From positions 1 to 47,837 of the forward strand of contig LWCA01000144.1 in assembly GCA_001642005.1 (NCBI GenBank): a stretch of 47,837 nt of DNA, given 5' to 3'. The stretch is from Intoshia linei. Taxonomy: Eukaryota; Orthonectida; Rhopaluridae. Every line of letters starts with the position of its first letter. Position 1 is the stretch's first letter. The translations under genes were made by a program, and so were the position numbers. This document shows positions 11,393 to 21,907 of this stretch, in pieces. The notes below the pieces were generated by a model. It was given only the letters and a program-made list of their open reading frames with translations. It had not been told where the DNA came from and ran no database searches.

Positions 11393-14300
11393 ATGACTGA
11401 TAAAGATAAACCAAAAATATGTTGTTCCTGTCCAGAGACGCGTAAAATACGTGATGAATGGTATACTTTACTAATATTTTTAAAATTATTTAGAAAATGT
11501 TGAATTATGTCACACTACTTTTTACTTTAAAGTGAATTATTCCATCTTAATTTTGTTTTGTTAACATTTTGTGTAAAAGAATTTTAAAACAATTACAGTA
11601 GTTTCTCGTTTATAAATACAAGAATATTTCTGTTAAGCTCTTTGAATATTTTTTTAAGCCTTATTTTCCAGGATTTGTTAAATGGGATTTAATTTACAAA
11701 TTTTTAAACAAGTTGTAATAAACTTTGAGCTTGATGTTGTAAGTCTTGGTAACCGCAAAACAATCTCGAATACAAGTTTATTCTACTAGCTATTTTAAAA
11801 CTTTATATTAAATATTTATACTAAATTAATATCATATTTCTTGGAATTTTTTAAAAAAAAATTAATTTGATTTAGTTATTATATCGACAGTGAAAACTAA
11901 AATTAGTATTTAACGTTTAATTATTTTTTTATAAAAAATTGACTTTAAGTACATTTATTATACAATAATTATATTGTATAACATTAAAAATATATACAAA
12001 ACCGAAAACTAAAAGTAGTAGCTTGAATATTTTACACTGAATGTTGATAATTATAACAATAAATATGTTGAAAATAAGATTAACCTTTAATTTTTATTAA
12101 TTAATTTGCATTTAAGACTATATAAGTTATTATAATCTGATTTCATTTTGTGTTTTTGGGTATATGCGATTAGTTTATCTACAGAACTTAGCATATCTTG
12201 CTTCTCATCCTCGGATATGGATGGTTCCGCATCGTCCGTATATAAAATTTGAGAATCATTCATAAGTTCAGAATCATCAATGTCCATAGACAGTTCTTCC
12301 CAACTAATAATGATGATCTTTAACCCTTTGAGGAATGCATTACACATATACATGTAAATTTAATTTTACGAAATTTATCCATTCCATCATTTTATAAAGA
12401 GTTTTTTACATTAATTTTGTAATAATTAGAATGATTGAATTTTTATATTTTGATATATTTTACCCTATTGTGCCAATTCTTGAAAGATGTAATGATGAAA
12501 TAAGCAAATTTCAGGTTTTACATATACACGTATTCATGAAATCAGTAGATTTTAGCCGATACGTATATAGGTTGATTCAAAATATAAGAAAATTTCAAAC
12601 GAAACATACATAAATGTATTCTTTGAATAACATAAACTACAATTGTTCCTTTTATTGTTAAATTTATTTATTTTATAGTCCAAAAGTAAGGGTACAGTGT
12701 TCGTAATTGAAGTTGAATTCATTGAACTCAAATATTCAATTAGATCCATCCTGTATTGCAAATGTGTTTTTACTTTTTGGGGGTCTTTAGACTAATAAGA
12801 TTCTTTAAGGTTCTAGACTAAAATTCTTTATATAATACATATGAATTATGAATTAACATGTGTATAATATAAATAGAAAATTTAACTGTTTATTTTTTTT
12901 ATATTGAGTAATCATATCTGGTTTCGTTATTGTTGAAGTTTTATGAACATTTTTGATGTTGTGGAATGTGGATATAAAGCAAAGCACTTTTTTATCATGC
13001 CATTTTAGTAAATTTATGCTATTTTTTTAGTAATATTCAATATCGTGTTTTTTAAGTTTATTAGTATTCACACACTTAGGAGGGCCTCTATTTTTTCTTA
13101 TTGTACCACAGCAATAAATTCCATTTTTCTTCATTTCAACGCAATTAGAGAAAGTATTGTAATAGTTATCCATATATAATTTATGGTTTTAATGTTCATA
13201 ATTTTTGGTTAGATTTTCGATTATATTGCTATCTCCAGTGTATAACATGATAGAATTTACAAACCCATTTGATGAATCTGCGCATATGTACATTTTCAAT
13301 CCAACTTTTATTGGCTTCATTGGGTTATACGTTTTAAAGTGAACACGGCTTTTAAATTGGATGATGCCCTCATCGATACTTAAATTTTCACTGGAAGAAT
13401 ATACTTGATGGCACAGTTCATTTATATAGGTTATTATTTTTGATGTTGCTTCAGGTATTTAGATTGGAATTAATTAACTGTCATTTTACGGGTCGAAATT
13501 GAAAATGTTTTCTTAAATTTTGACAACCAACGGTATGATTCACCATATACAATTTCAGATATAATTTTTAATTAACAGTTGTTGGTAATTGTTAGTAAAT
13601 AAATTTATAGCAATTCTTCGTTTGATGCACATAATTAAAATGAAAATAAGCAGACTTTGAGTGATAATTTATTTTAATTTGGCGCAATTATTTCACTCAG
13701 CGACAATTTCAAAATTGATGTTTTATTGCTGTATTTAATAACGAGAAACTACTTTATTCCAATTTTTTAATTTATTAAACAGAATGTGTGTATAATATTA
13801 AAAATATAGTAAAAACAGTCCAATCCTAAAAATTGATATAAATAGCATAAATTCCAGAAAAAATAAAATTATAAAAACCTATTTTGTCATTTTGAGTGTG
13901 GTAAATCATTGAGACCTCTCATCTTCACCTTTATGATCAGTTTGCTTCTGAATGTAACTTATTTTTGCCATTTTATGTTAAATTTGAAACAATTATCAGT
14001 AATAAAATAACACGTTTAAGTTAGAATCAAAATTGAACTTATATAAATTCGTTGCTGTAGTGTTATAATTTAAATTTTATTCAAAATGTTTTGAAAATAA
14101 TAATTTGAAATTTGAAATTTAAAATTGCGTAGCAATGAAAAAAAATCAGAAGGAATAAGATATAGATTTTCACCTGTAACGATTGACAGATAAGAACTCT
14201 GATAAGTTCATCTTAAATAAAAAGATTTCCATATTTCGATTCGAACCTAACCACGCAGAATACAATTATATGACTAACCACTCTGCCAGTTAGACATCAC

Positions 14301-15186
14301 AAGTGAGTTATATCAAAAGTATATATTCGAATCTCGATTAGTATGATAGCGATATATCACTACATCACCCATATTTCTTTATTGGAAATGTGTAAATATG
14401 TAGAAATTGTAGGATCAATATTTACATTTTCAATTTGTATTTTAATCGAAATATTTGAAAAATATTGGTTGATAATATATTAAAAATTATTTTTACACCG
14501 GGAATTCGTAGATTTCTGGGGTTTAAATTTTGTATTTATATCAACTGGAATAAGCTCTACAGAATAATTTTTTTTTAATTTACCGACCGTTAATTATTAC
14601 ACATTGTTTTAATAAAATATTTCGAAAAAAAATACATAAATACTAAAATGCTTTTTTGACAATGAAGGCGTCACGTATTCAGATGGAAAATTTTTGTGTG
14701 TGTTAACAGGATACAACTGTAAAACTATAAAATTTTTTAAATTCTAGAGCTGTTTTCATTAAAAAAAAGTGTAATTTGTGGTTTTGGCCCTGAAGATATA
14801 TATTTTTTTAAATTTAAATTTATGATTTTAAAATCCATATTACAGTGTATATTTTTTTAAATTTTCGAACTCGGCTTTTTCACGCATAAGATATGAGTTT
14901 AATTAAAAATTAATTAATTATAAATTATTACCCTGTAATTTAAAGATTAATCTGAGAAGTTTCCATATATTTTGTTCTATAATTTTTTAGTTTTGTACAC
15001 GGCAATAGTGTTATCGTTAAATTGGTAGGTAGAAAATTTTCCACGACGACTCCTGATTCGATTTATATTATTCTTTTAAATTTATATACATTGATTTTTA
15101 GTGTTATCAAAAACGGTGAAAAAAAGTGTTTAAAAGAAATTGAACAGCATAAAATATGTTTAAGGGATTTGGGATTTAAAGTTTAA
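11393..15186 (+). CDS. COX17: COX17 copper chaperone
   Basis: COX17 delivers Cu(I) to SCO1 and COX11 for cytochrome c oxidase assembly in the mitochondrial intermembrane space. Exons are 11393-11460 and 15102-15186, giving 50 residues. Exon 1 carries the KICCSCPETRKIRDE copper site (CC-x-C). The split codon TG|T completes the Cys. Exon 2 carries VIKNGEKKCLKEIEQHK then ICLRDLGFKV. Cysteines at 10, 11, 13, 23, 32 and 42 give both C-x9-C pairs (13-23 and 32-42), as in human COX17. The N-terminal extension of human COX17 (63 residues) is mostly missing. AATAAA overlaps the TAA stop. The 3.64-kb intron is very large beside neighbours of 40-90 bases and holds a Helitron fragment, a piggyBac element and a tRNA-like insert. 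Confidence 0.93.
12087..12353 (-). CDS. Small acidic ORF inside the piggyBac element, function unknown
   Basis: The open frame is 88 codons. It reads WEELSMDIDDSELMNDSQI, then an acidic stretch DDAEPSISEDEKQD, and a basic end with KHKMKSDYNNL. An acceptor-like attattag precedes WEEL, so the real start may be an exon boundary rather than the first Met. Acidic, Asp/Ser-rich segments are common at piggyBac transposase N-termini, yet this lies 3' of the catalytic part on the same strand. It could be a displaced N-terminal piece, a second element gene, or chance. No family recognised. Confidence 0.25.
   Translation of the reverse strand: MYMCNAFLKGLKIIIISWEELSMDIDDSELMNDSQILYTDDAEPSISEDEKQDMLSSVDKLIAYTQKHKMKSDYNNLYSLKCKLINKN
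12560..13480 (-). pseudogene. piggyBac transposase (PGBD type), broken
   Basis: The frame reads NLSIDEGIIQFKSRVHFK then TYNPMKPIKVGLKMYICADS, as in piggyBac (VDEAM..FKGR...QY-P-KP-KWGIK). It continues LYTGDSN, an in-frame stop, NHKLYMDNYYNTF (the MDN-YTS block), KKNGIYCCGTIRKNRGPP, a second stop, then LLKWHDKKVLCFISTFHN (KW-DKR-V-M-ST-H). A C-terminal piece near 12760-12570 has QYRMDLIEYL and the Cys-rich RNNCSLCYS. Order and content match a full transposase, but two stops and a frame break make it inactive. Confidence 0.8.
14170..14380 (-). repeat. tRNA-derived (SINE-like) insertion
   Basis: On the minus strand an A-box-like tggcagagtgg (14278-14288) is followed about 40 bases later by a B-box-like ggttcgaatcg (14237-14247). 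The surrounding ~200 bases are absent from the equivalent place in other Helitron copies (25541-25600, 47440-47500), which marks it as an insertion. The acceptor stem does not pair, so this is not a working tRNA gene. Confidence 0.5.
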
Positions 15187-15584
15187 TAAATTCTACGTTA
15201 CATTTCTTACATTTAAATTATAATATTTTGATATAAAATTAAATATCACTATCACTCCACCTTGTTTACACAAACTGCAAGTAGGTCAGACTTCATCTTA
15301 ACCCGCCTATCTCTTTAAATATGCTGAAATAGCATTGATAATTATGTGTGTATCAATTTATTACAACACTGTATGCTGTAAGTGTATGTACTACATAAAG
15401 TACTGAAAAACGTAACGTGTTAAAATGTATATCATTATAATCCTCTTAGGGATATTTATATTTATTATTCTCAGGCGATTTTTTTATCTTACTTCACAAA
15501 ATATATAATCTAATACAGAATTTTTAAGGTCAAAAATGATTCTTCGTTATTTAATTAAAATTTTAAAGTCCTTTTCTTAAATTT
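15187..15584. other. Intergenic between COX17 and a GTCAGTAT element
   Basis: No gene is certain here. On the minus strand a short frame at about 15315-15257 (DRRVKMKSDLLAVCVNKVE then TGA) follows an acceptor-like ttaaag and would join the LIM-homeobox gene in phase if its last visible exon splices onward. This is only a possibility. Confidence 0.3.
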
Positions 15585-16273
15585 GGAGATTAATTAATTT
15601 CTCAGTATTTAATTAAAATACTGACATTTTTTAATAAAAAATTTTCTGTATTTTACAATATAAAATTGTCAGTATAGACACTAAAATATCAGTAATAAAA
15701 AGTATTTTGTCAGCAAATATATTAACTAGATCAGTATTCATTGAAAATTGTAAGTAACTCAACAAAAAAGTATATAGAAATAAACACATTTTATAAAATA
15801 ATATTTTGTCAGTAAAAAAATTGAATTGTAAGTTTGATGATTTTGGAGTGGCAGTATAAAAATTAAAAATCTAGTTTTTGAAAATTGAATGTAGTTATGT
15901 CAATCCCTTTAATCTTTTTCATCTTTCTTGTCTTTATTATTATCCTTGTAAGGTTAATAATTAGGTTAATCTTATTAAATACTTTATATAATAATATCAT
16001 CCACTACAGACTGAAATATTAAGATACCATATTATACCTACAAACTAAATTACAAAAAAATTAGAAATATTCTATGGTGTTCACACTAGAGAATATTTTT
16101 TTATGAGAACAAATTATGTATATTAATATGTTAATTAATTGTGTTAGTATTTTTCTTATTGATTTGTCATTATTTTTAAATATTTTTTAGTATTGTAGAT
16201 GGTTTGTCAGTATTTTAGGTGCCTGTACTGACAAATCAATAAGAAAAATACTGACACGATAAATGCACGCCCT
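15585..16273. mobile_element. GTCAGTAT-rich non-autonomous element, 8-bp target duplication
   Basis: The element starts ggagattaattaatttctca and ends gataaatgcacgccc. Identical 8-mers ttaaattt flank it (15577-15584 and 16274-16281). Inside, short gtcagtat/atactgac motifs recur dozens of times in both orientations. The right end folds on itself: gttagtatttttcttattga (16143 on) pairs with tcaataagaaaaatactgac (16235 on). It has no coding frame. Related copies are at 26207-26838 and 31636-31885. Confidence 0.7.
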
Positions 16274-16340
16274 TAAATTTTATAGCTATAAATTCCAACA
16301 AACGGACAGCACGACATTCAATTTTATATAAGTTAGGATA

Positions 16341-17166
16341 CTAGTTTAACTGGTTTGTACCACGTACAAATAGTACCTATCTCTGCCGACGGCGAACTCT
16401 TTTAATTTTACCACGAAAAAATTAAATTAAATTAAGTGTTATATAGGCATCTCACGATTACCAAACATGTTACAATTCACATTTAAATTTTTTTTTAAAT
16501 TGTAGGATGAATATTTACTTTTTAATTACAAAAATTTAAAAAATACTCATTGATAATGTATAAAAAATTATTTTTCACCGGAAATGCGTAGATTTCTGTG
16601 GTTGAAACTTTGTATTTATATCAACTGGAATAAGCTGTATTAGAATAATATTTTTTTTAATTTTAAGACCGTTAATTATTTCAAATTTTTTTTCTTGTAA
16701 TAAAATAGTTTCGAAAAAAAATATATGACTACTAAAGGTCTTTTTGTGACAGTGAATGCGTCACTTTTTCACATTGAAATTTTTTCTGTGTGTTAACTGG
16801 ATATAAATGTATCACCTGTATTTTTTGTTAAATTCTAAGACTGTTTTCATTAAGATTAGATCAAAAGGGTAATTTGTGGTTTTCGTCCTGAAAATATATT
16901 TGTTTTAAATTTAAATTTGTGATTTTAAAATCCGTATCAGTATATTTGTTTTAAATTCTCGAACTCGTTTAATTTTTAAAAAAAAGGACAATTGGGCTTT
17001 TTGACTGTAAAATGTGAGTTTGGGAGGTTAAAATTTATTTTGTTAACCCTCGGAAAAAACTAAAACTGAAATGTGGACTTTATAAAATTCTAAGACTGGC
17101 AGTTATTGAAATAAACGGTAAAACACACACAAACAAATATGGCGTAGCATATTATATAAGTAAGGA
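16341..17166 (-). mobile_element. Non-autonomous Helitron copy
   Basis: On the minus strand it begins TCCTTACTTATATAATATGC and ends with the hairpin and CTAG. It is flanked by A and T as expected for Helitron insertion. The hairpin (16341-16380 on the plus strand) is partly decayed. Confidence 0.65.
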
Positions 17167-17415
17167 TACATAACGATATAAGGATGTATAGCGATTTTTA
17201 TAATTATTATACTTCAATTTTTAAATATTGAAAAACTGATAGAGTAGAAGCCTCATATCCTGAATACATTGGGACAGCACTTTTGAACACTCTTAATGTA
17301 CATAATATTATTTTACAATTATTTTAGAATTTAATGATACAACCATTCACAATGATAATAATATAAACTAATATAATTATAATATATTAACTTGTTCCAT
17401 TTCATCTATATTATC

Positions 17416-20400
17416 TTACAATCTTTTTACGTAATGCTTCTTTTTGTCATATGCTCGTCGATTCTAATTTTAATTAAGATTAATTTACAGTAAGCGTCAT
17501 GTATCAAGTTATGTAAAAAATTGTATTTTTTGTTATAAATTAAGGTTTACATATATAATTTGCAGGTAAATGTATGACCGTTGAGTAATTTTGATTATAC
17601 TATAATCAATTAAAAGTCATTCTAATTAGAGTATTCACACTTTGAAAAATTTTGGGTTTTAAAAGAACTTTAAGTACATTGTGTTTATGTTCATATGAGA
17701 ATTTTGATGCATTTAAAGAATTTTTATATGACATTCGATAAACACCCTGCCAAAAAAATTTACAACAACATTTTCCCTATTTACTAAATAGTTACTACAC
17801 AATAATTTCCAATTATTTTACATATCGTAAAACATCCTACAGTATTATAATAAAACCTGATACCACACCTGAACCACTCGTATATCCAAACCTAAAAATT
17901 AAATATAAAGAATCAAGTCAATTTTAATGATTTAAATATTGTAAACAGTACTTTTTTTATCCCAAGTCAACAAGCAAGGCCAATCTGATCACCTCTTGCT
18001 CCTTTTTCATTTAGCAAAAGATTCTTATTTTTATCAGAAACTATTTTATATTTTCCCTGTTGGATTGGAATTTTAATTTGATAAATAAAATAATAATGAA
18101 ATATTTACTAAGTTTGCGATGTAGAGCTCAATAAAATGTTTGTTCCGATATAATCCATGAAACTCCATTTGGTTTCAACAAATAATTAAAAAAAATATGG
18201 CCGATTATCAAAGAGGAATTATTTTTCTTAGATTTGTTACTTAAAATACAATGCAGGATATACTATAAAGATTAAAAAATAATCACGTTAGTTAACGGTT
18301 TAAAAATAAAATTGCGATATTGCCAATTTGATGTTCCTGGTTTTCCCATTGAATGGTAAACTGATGTAGATTCTAGAATCAGATTATGTCACCAAACTTA
18401 CATATTTTTTGAGCAAATTTAAAATAATGAAAAATTGAATATTTTTATGTTCCAAATTTTATATATCTTATAATGTATATGGTACAATTAACCCTATCTA
18501 CTTTCAAAAAATACAATTGGTCCCAATTATGTAAACTATAAAATTATAAAATGCTTCAAGTTTTGAATTGTTTTCATTGGTTCGTTATAATTATGTGACT
18601 GCACCTGATTTCGGAGTCTACACATGCAAATATATTACCAATTTTTAAGCTAATAGCAATTCTTTTGCTTCTACTTGGTTTCCGTAATTTTATATATTCC
18701 ATTTGGAGGGCAACTAATTGCTTTGGAGAAATGGTTGTTCTGGCACGTTTCCCATTGTTTCTATCTACATGAATATTCTTTATTGTCAACCATCACTATC
18801 TGAAGTGTAAAATTCACTATTCAGATATATAAATAAATATATTTATATAGATTCAATCTCTATAAAACCCACTACAGAAAATAATTTATAATTTGAATTA
18901 CATATATCCTTCAGCTCACAGTTGTAACTAATCTTACTATACTTATTAATTTATAAAACATATGCTACGTAAGACGCCTAGAAAAAATTTCTTAAATTGG
19001 AAACGACAGTCCAAAGTTATTAATGTTTCAGTTTGGAAACATTGGAAGTTTTTCAACAAAAATAAAAGTTAAAATGTATTATTTATAAATATAAATTAAT
19101 TGTCATTTTTTACACAATTAACTACTCATTATAGCTGTTGAACGTTATAAATGATTAATTGGATCATCTCTTATTTATCAGGTCAAAATTTGGAACAAAT
19201 TCATATCTTTTAAGCTAACGTATGAATACCGGTAATTTAATTTGATGGTGTTTCATCAACACCATTATAATTCCATTTCGCTACTTTTGAAAATTACATG
19301 TTGCTAGTTTGGAAGATAACCTTTTATTATCAAGTTTTATTTTGATATTCTTCACCTACGTCGTTCATAAGAATAAAAACGGCTAAGAAATATAAATGGA
19401 AAACTTGCAAATCATGTAAAAGTAAATTGATGAATACTAAATTAAACTACTTACATTAGTAAAATCTTACTAAAAAAGTAGGAAACCTCCAATTTTATCC
19501 AAATACAGTAACCAATTATAGCAGTTTTATATTATTTTAAAATTAAAGTATTATAAATTTGATGGAAAATAATTTGTGGTCAAGCCAATATTCTAGTGAT
19601 AAAACTTCAAGATTCATTTGTGATGAAAAATTTTTTTTTTATATTATGTGTTCTTGATATAAATTTTACAAATTATAACCTAAAGTTGTTATGAATGACA
19701 ATATTGTTCAAAATTTGAACACCCTTTTACTTATTTTTCACGGTTTAAAGTCGTTTAAAAGTATAAATACGTTAGCTATAACTAAATTTAAAAAATGAAA
19801 ATGTTTAGTGAGAACATAGGATTCCATATAAAATCTGTTCATCTTAGTAACTACTATATTTCACTATTTCATCCAATAAAATTCAGTTTTAATTTTTCAC
19901 TAACATTTTTGTATGTAATCATAAAAATTGCGTGCGAGACTTCATTCGTGGTAAAAAAATTTTTTTTGGGTATTATGTGTTTTTGATACAACTTTTACAA
20001 ATTGTAACCTAAAGTTGTTAAAAATGAAAATATTTTTAAAATCTGAAACGCCCTAATGTACATTGTATAATGTACATTTATGTTGAATAAAATTACCAGC
20101 TTTTAAATGGTCCAATTTACCTAAATATGATGAAAATATTTAAATACAGTTTAAACCAGGGGTCGTCATTAGGATCAATGATAAGTTGGGATATGACCTG
20201 TTTCTTAAAATGCTCGTCTAACCAGAGCCGTTTTAAGGAATAAGTAATATAGACTGTAGCCCAGGGCCGCTAATTAAAAAAAGTCCCCAAATTAATAAAA
20301 GTACTTTACATTTATATCCTAAAAAGAGGCCCTAAATTTATTAAAAAATATTTCATTTATATTTTAAGAAACAGTTTATAAGTTTTGAAGTGTGTGAATT

Positions 20401-21907
20401 CAAATAGCTAGAAAGAAAATAGTTTAAAGAATAATAATTCTGGTAATTCCTTAATTTAAAATATATTATACAATGTTGATTATATAATATTGACATAAAA
20501 ATTGATTCAAATGATAATATTAAACATTAAAACCTTTCTATTAAGTGAATATTCAAAAAAGAAAGTAGGAAATCTTTGATTTTCTCTTATTAATTTTTAA
20601 TAAATTATGTAATTTTTTGTAAAAGAAATAAAAGTTACTAGAAACCTACATAATATCTATTAATGCATTTATTAATACTAAATAAAATAAGACTCTAAGT
20701 CTCCAACCAACAGTATGCCCTGTCTTCTAAAAACGGCCCTAAATTTTTTTTATCGCTTCGCTCTTTAAAATTTTAAAAAGTCTCCGGCTCTTTGCTAAGT
20801 CCAGATCCACGAAGTGGCTTAGTACGGCTTTGCGTCTAACGGCCTGTGAAAAATAAGTCGTATGAATGTACGTGCCCTTACATCTTTGTAAATAATGTAA
20901 TTGCAAAAAAATAATTTAAAAATGCATTTTTAATTAATTATACTGATAAATAAATTTAAGTTTATTCAAGTTTCTAGTAATTAATCAAATTAAAAATCAA
21001 ACTTATCAAACTCATCAAGTTAATTTTGAATAAAAATTATATTTCAACTTATCGTGTTTAACTCATCATGTATTCATTTCATAATCTACAAACTTATTTT
21101 TAATTTTAATTTTTTACAAGACTTATTATTATTACATCATTATTAGACAAATACTTTTTGTAATTTGGAATTAAAAATAAGAAACGTTCTTACATGTATG
21201 AAATAGTAAATGTATGTGGAAAGATTAAATTAAATGAATTACACAAAATGTTTCCATTTGATAAAGAATAAGTTTCTCCGCAATGAATTTTTTGCTTGCA
21301 CACCTTGCATTGAAAACACTAAATATTTAGTAACAGAGTTTTGGAAAAAATAATTTACGTCAACATGAAAATAATTATTGAGACTTTTCATAATCATCTC
21401 TGAGTTTTTAATCCTTTTTTGGCAATTAAAGCATTTTATATGATGAAACCTAATCAAATAAAATTAAATCACAACATAGGTGGATAATTTTGGCTATGTG
21501 AACCACCAGTATTTTTCACTTGCGAACCTCTGATTTACATAAATTTAATGATAACAGATATAAATAAAAATTGCCATAAAATGTTGTTTAATAAGCCGAA
21601 TTAATATGAAAAAAAAACTAGTCCCTGAATGTTATATAAATATTTTATATTTATAAAAATATATAAATTACTTTTGATAGCAAGTTAAACAAAAGAGACC
21701 GTTTTGATGTTGAAAACAATTAATTTCTAAATTGTTGTAACAGTTTGAACATTTTAAACAATTTTGATGAAATATTTTATCTTGAATTTTACAAAAACAA
21801 ACGTCTAGAATTATAAATTGACATTTTGCACAAATGAAGTTGACTAAATTGTCATCAACTTTTTTATAATTATTAAATTTACCGAAATTTTCATAATTTT
21901 TTTCCAT
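17416..21907 (-). CDS. LIM-homeodomain transcription factor (LHX3/4- or LHX1/5-like)
   Basis: LIM-homeobox factors specify neuron identity in the nucleus. Exons: 21672-21907, 21359-21449, 21243-21318, 20097-20120 (24 nt), 18639-18764, 17857-17891 (35 nt) and 17416-17463, all in phase, giving 211 residues (family usually 350-400). LIM1 is complete: C26, C29, H47, C50, C53, C56, C73, C76, with the FIILD motif typical of LHX1/3. LIM2 has C85, C88, H107, C110, C113, C116, C135 and D138, the last supplied by the 24-nt exon (CKLDHLKA). A linker of only eight residues leads to the homeodomain (147-206): KRARTTISPKQL, RKPSRSKRI, LDIRVVQVWYQNRRAYDKK. Position 49 is Tyr instead of Phe and position 55 is Tyr instead of Lys. 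The stop TAA follows KR-L at once; a GTAAG donor there might instead splice onward. Confidence 0.88.
19600..20055 (+). repeat. Two ~130-base direct repeats in the LIM-homeobox intron
   Basis: The segments 19600-19735 and 19935-20055 share ttcattgtg(a)tgaaaaattttt-type starts, tattatgtgt, acaaattataacctaaagtt and atgacaatatt stretches in the same order and orientation. They may be two copies of one small element. Termini are not defined. The 24-nt LIM2 exon lies just downstream at 20097-20120. Confidence 0.4.
20222..20740. repeat. Possible transposon remnant with gccgttttaag / aaaacggcc ends
   Basis: The left sequence cagagccgttttaagg and the right sequence ctaaaaacggccctaaa are imperfect inverted matches. 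GC-rich cccagggccgc and gccctgtcttct blocks lie just inside. This resembles ends of decayed DNA transposons. No coding capacity is seen. GC-rich debris continues to about 20870. Confidence 0.3.

Larger units (their letters stand above)
11597..13753 (-). mobile_element. piggyBac-like element, decayed
   Basis: Inverted ends agtagtttctcgtttataa and, on the other strand, agtagtttctcgttattaa match at 21 of 23 positions. The flanks carry tta on both sides, compatible with a decayed TTAA target. The minus strand carries a piggyBac transposase with stops. A second open frame (12087-12353) is downstream. The element sits inside a Helitron fragment in the COX17 intron. Confidence 0.7.
11505..14900 (-). 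mobile_element. Helitron fragment split by a piggyBac insertion
   Basis: 11505-11596 matches the family block tcacattactttttacttta with the following agtgaattattccatctta. The family sequence resumes at about 13754 (tttt taatttattaaacagaatg) and runs to about 14900 through the familiar caactggaataagctc and gacaatgaaggcgtcac blocks. Both true ends are missing. The break at 11597-13753 is exactly filled by a piggyBac-like element, and a ~200-base tRNA-like insert is at 14170-14380. Confidence 0.6.

Noticed and set aside
14237-14290. tRNA gene on the minus strand
   Set aside because: A and B boxes are present but the acceptor stem does not pair and the anticodon arm is unclear, so it is a tRNA-derived repeat, not a gene.
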